From NCBI RefSeq assembly GCF_900167145.1, contig NZ_FUWG01000003.1:130684-194683 (forward strand): a DNA stretch of 64,000 bases. The letters are read 5' to 3'. The notes below the pieces were generated by a model. It did not search any database, was not told the origin of the DNA, and saw nothing but the letters and a program-made list of their open reading frames with translations. Below are positions 49,586 to 60,400 of the stretch, piece by piece. Within the stretch, counting starts at the first letter, position 1. Every line of letters starts with the position of its first letter. A program made the translations under genes and the position numbers. The stretch comes from Treponema porcinum (lineage in GTDB: Bacteria; Spirochaetota; Spirochaetia; Treponematales; Treponemataceae).

Positions 49586-52500
49586 ATGGCTGATGAGAAT
49601 AGAACAGAAGAAAGTGCTAAATATCTTGAAATTGTAATGCTTCGAAAAATGGGCATTGATGTAGTTCTTGATAGAGATGAATTCACCCGTGTCTTAAAAG
49701 CAAATGAAAAGTTGCAGAAAATGGAGCTTGAACTTAGTGAGCTTTCAAAATTAAAGAATGAACTTAATTCATTGAATGAAGAAAAAAAGACTGTTGATGA
49801 AAACAATCAGAGACTCAAAGAAGACAGCGTTGAACGAGGCAAAAGGAATTTCACAGAATTTATTGAAGCCGCAAAAGCCATGAAAGAGTTTATTCCTGCT
49901 ACTAAAGAAATTCAGTCTTATCATACATCTTGGTACGATATAAACAAAATCAAAGTTCAAGTAGATAATTCTGCTTCGGACAATGCTTCTTTTTATGATA
50001 TTACAGAGGGTAAATTCATATATGTATCAAAAAGAGATGATGACAGTATTGTATGTACAATTAAAAACAATACAAATGAAGCTATTGTTTATTATGATGA
50101 AAATAATAACTTTATCGACGAAAAAAAGAAGCCTTGGTACTTGTACGAAAATTTTGCAAACTCAAATCACATCAGCGAACTAAAAACCGCCATTAAAGAA
50201 GACCTTGAAAAGCGTATTGGAACAACAAAAAAGCAGCTCGATAAGGCACATAAGGAACTTCATGAGGCAGAAAAAGCTGTAAAGAATAAAAATCTTCTTT
50301 CTGAGAATCAGAGTACAGAACCTGCTGAACCTAAAAAATTTGATAACAGCGTAAGTATTTCAAGCGATGAGTTCCTTGAACTTTCAAGAAGTATTGACTC
50401 AAAAGATTTTGAAAAGTTTGCAGACAGAATACAGGCTGGAAGTGCCGAATACTGGACATACTTGGCTTGTGTTCAGATTGAGGAATACAACACTAATCAG
50501 CTTAGATGGATTTTGGAAAACAGGGAAGTCCGCTTTGATGAAATCAAAAGAAACGATGTGCTTACTGAGAAGGTAAGAGAAGAGACAAATCTTTCAATGA
50601 GTCTTCCACAGTGGGCGGCAGTTTCTGATGACCCCGCAATAATTGATGCAGTCTTTTCTAAGATGACGGAAAAAGATTTTGCATGGGCAAAAGAAAACGG
50701 TGTCTTTAATAAAGCGGAAGAATTTTATAATGAAAAGTTTGTTGAGAATCCAGAAGAAAGAAACAGCTCTGTTTCATTTGACTCTCTTAAAAACTGGGTA
50801 AAACAATACAGTCCGGAATCTTTCAGCGAGAATAAGCCGGTACACTATTATGCCCGACAAGTTCCGCCCGAAGAACAGTATTACGACATTGACGAAGAAC
50901 TTTCAGAACTTGAAGTTTCTATAATTGAAACTTATACAGGAAGCAGATATTCAGAAATCATTAACAATGATATTCCTAACGGCAGTATGAGCCAGTTTGC
51001 AGACACAATGAATGAAATCTCAGACGATTTTGATACATTCTTCCAAAACGGCGGAAAACCAAGTGAACAGGACCTTGAAGACGGCATAGCGCAGTATGCA
51101 AGCCTTGAAGAAGCTGTAAATACAGAACTCCCTAAAAAAGACGGCTCAAAATACACAGAAGAAGAAATGAAAGAATGGCGTAATGTCTTTGAACGCTATT
51201 CAAAAGCTGGTGACATGGGAAGTCACTGGTCTAGTACAAATGCAACGCATGAAGTTCTTACACAGGTTATGGAATTGCAGACAGGAGAGCCTTTTGTTCT
51301 TGCAAGCCTTAAAGGTTCTTCTCAGGGCGAAGATGTTACTGCCGTTATTCCAGAAAAACTTTACACAAAAGAGTTTGTAGAAGACATTGAGGCTAAATAC
51401 TGGAATGAGGGTGTTGAATATCTTGTTTTTGAAGATGATTCGGGAAAAGTTCGTAATCTTGAAGACCTTCAGGAACATGATGTTTTTGAAAACAATTCTG
51501 TAAGTTTTTATCTTCCTTCATACAAATCAGTAGAAAGATTAGCTGTTGCTTTAGGTGCAAAAAAGGGCGAACTTACAGTCTATGATTTTGAAGGATATAA
51601 AAAAACTCCAAAATACGAAAAAGTTCAATACATGAAAACTCTTACAAATCCGCTTGATGACCTGCGTACAGTTCTTAAAGCATACGACAAAGGATTTGAC
51701 AGTGAATATAAACTTGATGATTACGATGAAAACAGAGTAACAAAAGGTAAGTGGAGCATTGCGACAGGCGGCTATGATCAGGCATGGGAACTTTATTATG
51801 AAAATACTCCTGTTGCCTCTTGTGATACTGATAATATACTCAATGGTTACGGACACGATTTTAATGATTTTACGGAAGCCGATGTGCTTCGTGTCGTAAC
51901 TCAGGAATATAAAAATGTAAAATGCCCAGAAATTAAACTTCCGTCCCTTGATGATTATGAAGAATACCTCAATGATTATTTCCATGACGGTTCTTTTACA
52001 CTTGAACCTGAAAATGCTTTTGATGAATATCCGTTTGAAAGATTATTAAATCAGAGTTACAACCGTCATTTTCATTATGAAAAAGATTCTGTCGGCGGAG
52101 TAGTGCTTTCTTATGATTATTCAAACCATACAGAATATTTACAGCCGGGTGATGATGCAAATGTATTCCTTGAAGAAGTCGAAAAAATCGAAAACGGTGT
52201 AATTCAGGTTAATGCAGAAGAGCAGCTGGATAATCTTATTAACAATTATTTTCCTGATTTCTTCCCTGATGATTTCCGTGATGAAGATACAAAAAACTTT
52301 ATTACACAGCAGGAAATTATTGAGGCTGTAAACAACTATGAATGTGGTAAACTTTACAGAGAATATGATCCAGAAGGTTTTGAAAAAGACGCACAGGAAT
52401 GGATTGAAGACCATTCTCCAGCATTTACAAATGTTTCTGAATTGCCACAATTTATGAAAGCAATTCCTTTTGCAAAATGTGAATTAAAGAAAATTGAAAA

Positions 52501-54451
52501 TTGGCAGGTTGAAGAGGCTAAAGAATGTGGATTAAATCTTGAGGGATATAAACACGAAATTACTACTGATTTTATTGCTCATGTTGTAAAGAATCACGGT
52601 AACGTTATTACTGAAGCACAAAGGGGAAATGTTGCAGTAACGGAAAAAGACCTAGCTTCTTTAAACGATGTTATTACTTCTCCAGACCGTGTTGTATATG
52701 GTGTAACAAACAAAGTTTTTGTAGCAGGACAGATTATAGAACGACCTTCTATAATTTATGCAAAAAATATGCCTGATGGAACAAGTTTATACTTTGAAGA
52801 AGTTCTCGATGGTAATAAAAACAATTCTATGAGAGGAAAAACTTTCTGGAAAAAAGCAAACCGAATATCAGATGAATCTCTATTGAATATTATTGGAAGT
52901 AACAAGTCTGTAACAAATATCGACAATGCAAAAATTAAGGTTCACGAGGATGGAGACCAAATCCATCATTCATCGTCAACAGAAACTGTTGATGCAGAGG
53001 TCAATTCTGCCGCACGTGAACCTAATGAAAATATAACACAATTTGTAAAAAAATCAATAGCTGATTACACAGCTGCTAAAACAAATGCAGAAGGTCAAAT
53101 CTCAAACGGTCAAGTTTTAGGTTTTGTAAAAGATAATAAAATCTTCATCAACATTGATTCTTTCAATGCAGAAACTCCAATTCATGAGTACACTCATCTT
53201 TGGGATAAAACTGTTCAGAAGAAAAATCCTGAACTCTGGAAACAGGGCGTAGAGCTTTTAAAGAAAACAGACACTTGGAAAGAGATTGAACGTAATCCAG
53301 CCTATGCAGATATTGCAGGTGATGAAGATTTGCTTGCATCAGAAGTTCATGCTCGCCTTGCCGGAAAAGAAGGTGCTGAATTATTCAGAAATATTTCAGA
53401 AGAAGTAAGAAAAAATGTCGGCACTGTACTTTATGACCTTAGAAAAGAACTTGCAGAAGAATTCTGTTCTGACAGAATAAATGATGTACAGCCGTTTAGA
53501 GATGATTTGAAAAGAATCCATGACACAAACTTTGCCGGTATCAATTTTGAAGTTTCTGCAAAAGAATGGACTCCTATCCGTATTCAGCAGCAATGTGAAG
53601 AAATCTGCAACAAGCTCGGTCTTGAATACATGGATGCCACAAGTAATTTCCCACGAGAAGACGGAACTGTGCTTTCAAATGATACATACTTTGTAAATCT
53701 TTCTGTCAGCGGATTCAGGAATCTTCCTTTACAGCATGTCATTACTTCTGATGAAATTAAACTTGCAGCTTACAAATGGAATGAAGATTCTTGGAATTAT
53801 ATCCGGGATAATTTTACAGAATGGAAAGAAGGAAACTTAAAATCTGTAAAAGAACTTTCTGTAAATGATTTTGTAAATATCACCATTAAAGACTTTGTAG
53901 ACGGTAAAAATCCTGTTCCTCATATTACAGAAAATATTAGACAGGAAAATATACAGATGCAGTATGAGCGTAAAACTCACAATGAGTATACCCTAATATC
54001 AAATTATGGTTATGGCTGGGAAGAAGAGACTGCTTGGGATAACTACAAAGATGCAAAACAAGGCTTAAAAGAATATCGTGAAAATGGTGGTGGAAGCTAT
54101 TATCTTAAACATCATACACGAGTACCAAATGGTTTTACTGTAGATGACGGACATTATGTACCTGAAGAAGATATTACTCCTAAGAACTTTAAGGATTACT
54201 TCAAATCTTCTCTAAAACTGAGGCAGATTGCCGGTAATCCGCAGAAAGCAGCAGCATATTGTTTTAAGCACGCAAATAGTCCGTCAGTAATACAAGAATG
54301 GCTTGAAAAACAGGGATGTACCAGCAAGGAAAAAACAGACAAACTCTTTGAGAGTTGGGTAAAAGAAACTGTAAAACCAGAACAGTCTAAAGCTAATGCA
54401 AAGGTGAAGAACAAATCAAAAGAAGATGAAAGCTGGTCCATTTCAGACTAA
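49586..54451 (+). CDS. Giant polyvalent protein 1: BECR-nuclease-like and HEYTH metallopeptidase modules, SISD tail
   Basis: The 1621-residue protein looks like the multi-domain polyvalent proteins described for phages and conjugative elements. It begins with a GIDVVLDRDEF-coiled-coil module. Residues about 975-1090 resemble a Barnase/EndoU/ColicinE5-D/RelE-like nuclease (H999, H1004 in AHVVKNHG; VTEKDLASLNDVITSPDRVV; MRGKTFWKK). At about 1200 a gluzincin motif HEYTHLWD is followed by a likely third ligand in SEVHAR. The last ~90 residues are shared with the next protein and end ESWSISD. ATG at 49586 has AGGAG; the TTG at 49568 is rejected. Confidence 0.75.
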   Translation: MADENRTEESAKYLEIVMLRKMGIDVVLDRDEFTRVLKANEKLQKMELELSELSKLKNELNSLNEEKKTVDENNQRLKEDSVERGKRNFTEFIEAAKAMKEFIPATKEIQSYHTSWYDINKIKVQVDNSASDNASFYDITEGKFIYVSKRDDDSIVCTIKNNTNEAIVYYDENNNFIDEKKKPWYLYENFANSNHISELKTAIKEDLEKRIGTTKKQLDKAHKELHEAEKAVKNKNLLSENQSTEPAEPKKFDNSVSISSDEFLELSRSIDSKDFEKFADRIQAGSAEYWTYLACVQIEEYNTNQLRWILENREVRFDEIKRNDVLTEKVREETNLSMSLPQWAAVSDDPAIIDAVFSKMTEKDFAWAKENGVFNKAEEFYNEKFVENPEERNSSVSFDSLKNWVKQYSPESFSENKPVHYYARQVPPEEQYYDIDEELSELEVSIIETYTGSRYSEIINNDIPNGSMSQFADTMNEISDDFDTFFQNGGKPSEQDLEDGIAQYASLEEAVNTELPKKDGSKYTEEEMKEWRNVFERYSKAGDMGSHWSSTNATHEVLTQVMELQTGEPFVLASLKGSSQGEDVTAVIPEKLYTKEFVEDIEAKYWNEGVEYLVFEDDSGKVRNLEDLQEHDVFENNSVSFYLPSYKSVERLAVALGAKKGELTVYDFEGYKKTPKYEKVQYMKTLTNPLDDLRTVLKAYDKGFDSEYKLDDYDENRVTKGKWSIATGGYDQAWELYYENTPVASCDTDNILNGYGHDFNDFTEADVLRVVTQEYKNVKCPEIKLPSLDDYEEYLNDYFHDGSFTLEPENAFDEYPFERLLNQSYNRHFHYEKDSVGGVVLSYDYSNHTEYLQPGDDANVFLEEVEKIENGVIQVNAEEQLDNLINNYFPDFFPDDFRDEDTKNFITQQEIIEAVNNYECGKLYREYDPEGFEKDAQEWIEDHSPAFTNVSELPQFMKAIPFAKCELKKIENWQVEEAKECGLNLEGYKHEITTDFIAHVVKNHGNVITEAQRGNVAVTEKDLASLNDVITSPDRVVYGVTNKVFVAGQIIERPSIIYAKNMPDGTSLYFEEVLDGNKNNSMRGKTFWKKANRISDESLLNIIGSNKSVTNIDNAKIKVHEDGDQIHHSSSTETVDAEVNSAAREPNENITQFVKKSIADYTAAKTNAEGQISNGQVLGFVKDNKIFINIDSFNAETPIHEYTHLWDKTVQKKNPELWKQGVELLKKTDTWKEIERNPAYADIAGDEDLLASEVHARLAGKEGAELFRNISEEVRKNVGTVLYDLRKELAEEFCSDRINDVQPFRDDLKRIHDTNFAGINFEVSAKEWTPIRIQQQCEEICNKLGLEYMDATSNFPREDGTVLSNDTYFVNLSVSGFRNLPLQHVITSDEIKLAAYKWNEDSWNYIRDNFTEWKEGNLKSVKELSVNDFVNITIKDFVDGKNPVPHITENIRQENIQMQYERKTHNEYTLISNYGYGWEEETAWDNYKDAKQGLKEYRENGGGSYYLKHHTRVPNGFTVDDGHYVPEEDITPKNFKDYFKSSLKLRQIAGNPQKAAAYCFKHANSPSVIQEWLEKQGCTSKEKTDKLFESWVKETVKPEQSKANAKVKNKSKEDESWSISD

Positions 54452-54472
54452 TCAGGTGTGGTGAGGTAAAAA

Positions 54473-57400
54473 ATGTCAGAAAATAATCTTTTAACAATTT
54501 TTGAAGGCTCAAAAATCCGCTTGAATTATGATGGTAAAAATATTCAGGGAAAAATCATGCTTTCAGATGGGGATTCTGTTGAAATTGAACCTTTTGAAAT
54601 CTCTGAATCTGAGCTGAATGATTGCTGGTATGGATTTAAATATAAGGGCAAAGATTTCGATATGAATGTCTGCCTGAATGATGCAGAAAATGAAGGAACT
54701 CCTGTCTGTATTTATCCTGTAATCAACGGCACTACAGTAACAACATCAGATTTTGCTGCCATTAAAAAAGACTCTGTTTTTTTTGAAAAACAGAAAGAAA
54801 TCATAAACAATAATCAAATGGAGAATAAACTTATGGAATTTGAAAAATTATCATGGGAAGAAAGTGTAAATGCACTTAAAGAATATTTTTTAAATAAAGA
54901 ATATATCGTTTTATCGGACAAACTTGCTGATGAAATATACAGCAGGTATCTTGAAAATGGGCTTGAGCTAAAACTAAAAAAAGATAGTTCTGGTTTTTGT
55001 GCAGTTGATACAGAATCTGGGAAAGAAAGTCCTCTTCCACTGGAATCACAGGAAATGATTGAAAATATTATTAACTGGAATGACAAGGAACTTTCTCTCT
55101 GGTATGAACAGGCCGCAGATGATGATATTATTGAAAGTATAAAAGGAATTGTCTCTGAACTTGAAGAAATTCATTCACAACATTTTAAGGATATAAGGGT
55201 TAATCAGGCTTTCCCTGAAATCTATACAAAAGAAGCTCTTGAAAAAGATGGTATTCCTTATTCTTCAGAATTTCTTATTTATGAAGAACCACGATGGAAT
55301 TTTAAAAATAATGAAGATATTTTGAATATCATTAAAGATTCAGAACCTGACCTTTATATTAAGATAAGGGATTATGTAAAGGAACAGGGCCTTTCTTCTG
55401 TAAACCAGCTTCATTTGGATTTGGGAAAATCCCTTCGTTATGATGATTTATATATCTGGAAAGGCGATTTTTCAAAAGAAACTCTTGAAGAAAAACTTGA
55501 TGACAAATTTACTGTGCGCTATTCGTGGGATAATGATGAGGGAAATCTTGAAAACGGTGGCGATGAAATCATTATTAAGGACAAAGCTTTTGTTGAAAAA
55601 CTTAATTCAATGATTAAGGATGCAGTAAAACTTCATATAGAAGAATATGAAAAATTCAAAAACTTCCGAAATGATTTCATGATTAAAAATTGGAATGAAA
55701 AGGGACAGGGAAACAATTCCAGTTTTAAAAAAGTTGGTTCTCTTGAATCTATCGACAGCAATAACAGAGAACAAATTATTGCAGTTGAAAAATCATTTGA
55801 GCATGAAACTGGCGGCACTCTTGGTGATGACAGGGCAGAACTTGTATTGAAAATGGCAAACTACGATGAAAGTTCATTTAAGTTTCTTTTCGATAGAGAA
55901 AACGGAAATTTTGTTGAATATAAAAACAATGAAATTGTTGATGTAGAAACACCTATGGGAATGCTTAATTATCTGCATGATGAAATACAGTTTCAGCTCG
56001 AATCACCTCTTGCTAAAAGGGCAGATTATTTTGATGAAGGTCTTTTTGAGTCTATGCAGGATTTGTACAATAAATCTAATTCATTTTATACATGGGATGA
56101 TTTATATATACTTGCAGAAAAAGAAACCTATCTGCCTGCAAAAGATGCTGCAAGAGAACAGATTGGAAAAGCTGCAAAAAAGTTCGGCATTGATATTGAA
56201 GCTTCTGAGATTCCAGAAGATGCCATTGCTGATTTTCTTGAAAAACATCCAGAATTAAACCGTTTTAATGAATCCGGCCAGATGCTCGCTGAAATCGATT
56301 CAGAAAATGAAATTTTGAATAAACCGTTTATTCCTTCAGAATATGTTTTAAGCAAACTTCAGGAAAAAGGCATTGAAGTTGTAACTGACAAGAAAGAATT
56401 TGAGAGAATTCTTGAAAGCCAGGCTGTTTTACAGAAAATGGCGACAAGTCTTTCTGATTTGAAAAAACTCAGTGCTTCTGTAAAAAAACAGGAAGAAGCA
56501 ATTTCAAATGAACAGAAAAAAAGTAAGGAGCTTGCAGAAAAAGAATCTGCGATAAATAACCATTCTTTCTCATCGTTTGTTCTTGAAATGCAAAAATATC
56601 AGGATATATTTCCTAATAATGAACCAGTAAAAATTACAGACCTTAATTATTCAGAAATTCCATATTATGATTTTGAATTATTTATTGAAAAAGATAAAAA
56701 TGACCAATTAAGATTACTTTGCAATTATAAGAATAGAAACAATGTGGGTTCTGTTAATAATAATTCTTTTTACAATTTAACCAATGACTCTTTTGATATA
56801 ATAGACCCTCTTTCTCAGTTCGGCTTTGATATGTTAAAAGAAGTTCTTGAAGTATCGAAAGCTGAATTATCCCGGAAAGATTATATTCCTGAAATTCAAG
56901 AAAAGCTTAAAGACATACTGGAATCTCATCAGATTAAAGAAAAAGCTATTCTTGCCAATTTAATAGAAAAAAACAATGAAAGAAAGAACTTTGTTGAAAG
57001 CAGAATTGACCAGATAAGTCGGGAAGAAAAAAGAAATGCAGAAAAGACTCTTGAATCCTGGCTCAATCTTGCTGATGAAATGGAAGATTCGCTATGGAAC
57101 AAAGACCAGTTACAGGTTAAAAAAATATTTACGGAAAACGGAACTGAAGAAAGAAAACCGATAGCGGTCATTTCAGAAAGTGACATGCAAATATTTAAAG
57201 GCGTAAAAGACCGTAATCTTTATGCTGATAAATCCTATATTGCAGACCATTATATCAACAGACATCACAATGCAAGGACTTTTTTAAACATTCAGAATGT
57301 CCTGGATAATTATGACAATATCTATTTTGATAAAGACCAGAATTCAACCGGATTTACAAAAAGATACGGAAAAATGATTGACTGTGTTTTTATGCGTGTA

Positions 57401-60400
57401 AATGAAGGCAAGATTATTCTTTTTGGAACGACCTTTGAACAGCCGGAATATAAAATAGAAAACGGAATAAAAAGGGGACGCTTTGAAAAAATAACTCCTG
57501 CCAGAAAGCAGGAGCAAAATATGTCATTAGAGGGCAGCACTCCTCTGTCGCATAATTCCATTGACAACAATGAAAAAGCCGCAGTGGCTATCTCTGACGT
57601 AAATGACAATTCAAATATATCACAACCAGCAGAAAAATCAAGTAACACGCTTGAAGACGGCTCAATGTTTATAACTCAGATGAAAACTGAAGAAATAAAA
57701 GCAAACATTTCAGTACGTACTCCAAGTGATATTGTGCCTTATCTAAACGATTTTTCTAATTCTGAAGTAGAGAACTTTGGTGTCGTACTTCTTGATGCAA
57801 GCTATAAAGTAAAAGAAATAAGAGCCGTAACAGTCGGAACAATAAATCGTTCTATTGTTCATGCAAGGGAAGTATTTAAAGAAGCCGTAAGAAATTCTGC
57901 TGCTTCTGTTTTGATTTTTCATAATCATCCTTCCGGTAATTTTGAACCAAGTTATGAAGATATAAATACAACTCAAAAGCTAATGGAAGCATCTGACATA
58001 ATCGGCATACCTGTTTTAGACCATATCATTGTTTCCAAAGAAGGTTATTTCTCATTTGAAGAACACGATATGCTTAATGCACGTACACAGAATTTTATTC
58101 ATGACGGCACAACCTACGGCTTTGCACATAATGGTAAAATCTACCTTAATTCTGATGTGCTTTCGGCTGAAGCTGCTATGCACGAATATACTCATCTTTG
58201 GGATAACCTTACACGCAAAGAAAATCCAATGCTTTGGAATAAAGGCCTTGAGATTTTCAAAGGAACTTCAATCTGGAATGAAGTCATTAACGATGAACAT
58301 TACCAGGACATAAAGGATGACGAAAACCTTGTTTTGTCGGAATGTCATGCACGAATTACTGGAAAAGTTACAGAAACAGTATTGAACCGCATCGCCGAAC
58401 TTGACGGAAACGAAAAGCAGGCTGAAATGATTGAATGGGACAAAGAAACTGTTGAATTCATTTTTGAAAATTACCGAGATATTTTTGAAAAAAATTCTTT
58501 CAGTTCAGTTGCAGAATTTACAACAGCTACGATGAAAGATTTGTTCAGTCCTGTTGAACAGCAGAAACAAGATATTGCCATCGACTCTTCGGCTTTTGAG
58601 CGAATGGAAAAATTCTTTGAAGGAAAAACCTCGTCTTTAGGAAATGGTGATTATCAGAATTTCAAGGAACTTTATGATTGGGTGCAGGAAGAATTTCCTT
58701 CAAAAGATAGCGAACATGTGCTTCTTGAAACTGTATCTCGCATGATATATTCAAACATAAACTTCGGAGACCTTGAACCTGCAAGTTATGACGATGTCTA
58801 TGGTTTTGGTGATGGAGCTGAACAGCGGTTTGATGTTTCTGATGACATCGCAAAAAGGCTCATAAACAATGAAATTACTCCTGACTGGATGACTATTCAG
58901 AATGAAGTTAATGATTTTGCCCGTCGAAAATTTATGGATTTAAAGGAAAACAACCCTGACATGCTTCTTACGGACAGCATCAACGAAGCGTTTGAAATTT
59001 CAAAAAAATACAATCCGCTTGCAGAAAAAAAAATAAATGATTACACAAAATCTGAAAAAACTCAAAATATTAAGAAAGCCCTTGAGAATATTGAAAAAAC
59101 TTATACCGAAGATTCTCACGATATAAGAATAGACTATGGAACAGGAATTTTTGGTGCTGATTTGGAAGCTTTAATAAAGGGAAATGATGCCGCAATTTAC
59201 GGAGAAAAATCTCTTTCTTTTGTCCGCCCAGACAGAGCATCTTTGGAACTTGGAATAGAAGACAAAATTCCTTTCAAAGACCTTATCCGTGGTTATGGTG
59301 ATAATTTTGTTTCTAACAGTGAAGGTGTAAAAGTTCCTCGTCATATTGAACGCTGGGATTACATGGAAGTTTTTAATTCTGATTATGATGCAGCTCAGCA
59401 ATGGAAACTTGAAACCGGAGGAAAGCTTCTTGAAAATGGAAAAGACATCTGGATTTCTGACGAAAACCTTGAATATTTTAATTTTCCAGATACACCTGAA
59501 AATCGTGAAGCACTCAAAGAATACATTTTGCCTCAGCCGCTTGAATTCAACTGGGATAATTTTACGGAAGAACAGTTCAATGCAGTAAAAGAAGAAATTA
59601 CGAGCGGAAATATTAAGGAAGATTACAAAGGTCAAGTTTATGTCGGTTCAGTTTGTGTAGAATTCACAATTACAGATAAGGAAAGTTGCTGGGTGGACTA
59701 CAACAATTACATTCTTGGTGAAAAAGGCGAGGGCGAAATAAGCGGAATCCCATATTCATATCATAATGGTGAACAGGTTGTAATGAACACATTTACAGAA
59801 AATACTTATGAAAATTTCAAAACTGTAATTGAAAAGGTTCTTATAGAAGACCTGGGAAAAGACAGCCATCTGAAACAGGAAGCAATGCGTAAAACAATAA
59901 ACTGGGCAACCATCAACGAAAAGAATAAAGAATCAGCCCTGAAATTATGGAAGGAAAAAGAAGGTGGGAATATGGAAAATACTTTTGAAAACTTATCTAA
60001 TGAAGAAACCATAAAATACCTGAAAGATTATTTCAATGAAAAAAATGTTTCTATCTCTGACGACCTAGCAGAAGAACTGTTTTATAAACATCTTGATAAC
60101 GGTCTTGAACTGAAAAAAACAAAGAAAGACCTTTACTTTTATACTGTTGATGAAGAAACAGGAAAAACTGAATATGTTTCTACTCATAAAATTGTTGATA
60201 ATGTTCTTAGTTGGAACGAAAAAGAACTTTCAGAACTTCATTCAGGAACTGCTGATGACAAAGATATAGAATCCCTAAAAGGTTTTATATCTCAGCTTGA
60301 AATAATTAAAACACATTTTCACAGAATTTTTGAAACATTTCCACCTGTAGATTTCAAAATTTCTGATTTTACAGGAAATGAAAAACAAATTTCTTTCATT

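Noticed and set aside
51551-51985. 144-codon frame opposite giant protein 1
   Set aside because: It is antisense to a coherent coding frame, Ile/Phe-rich and lacks any initiation signal.
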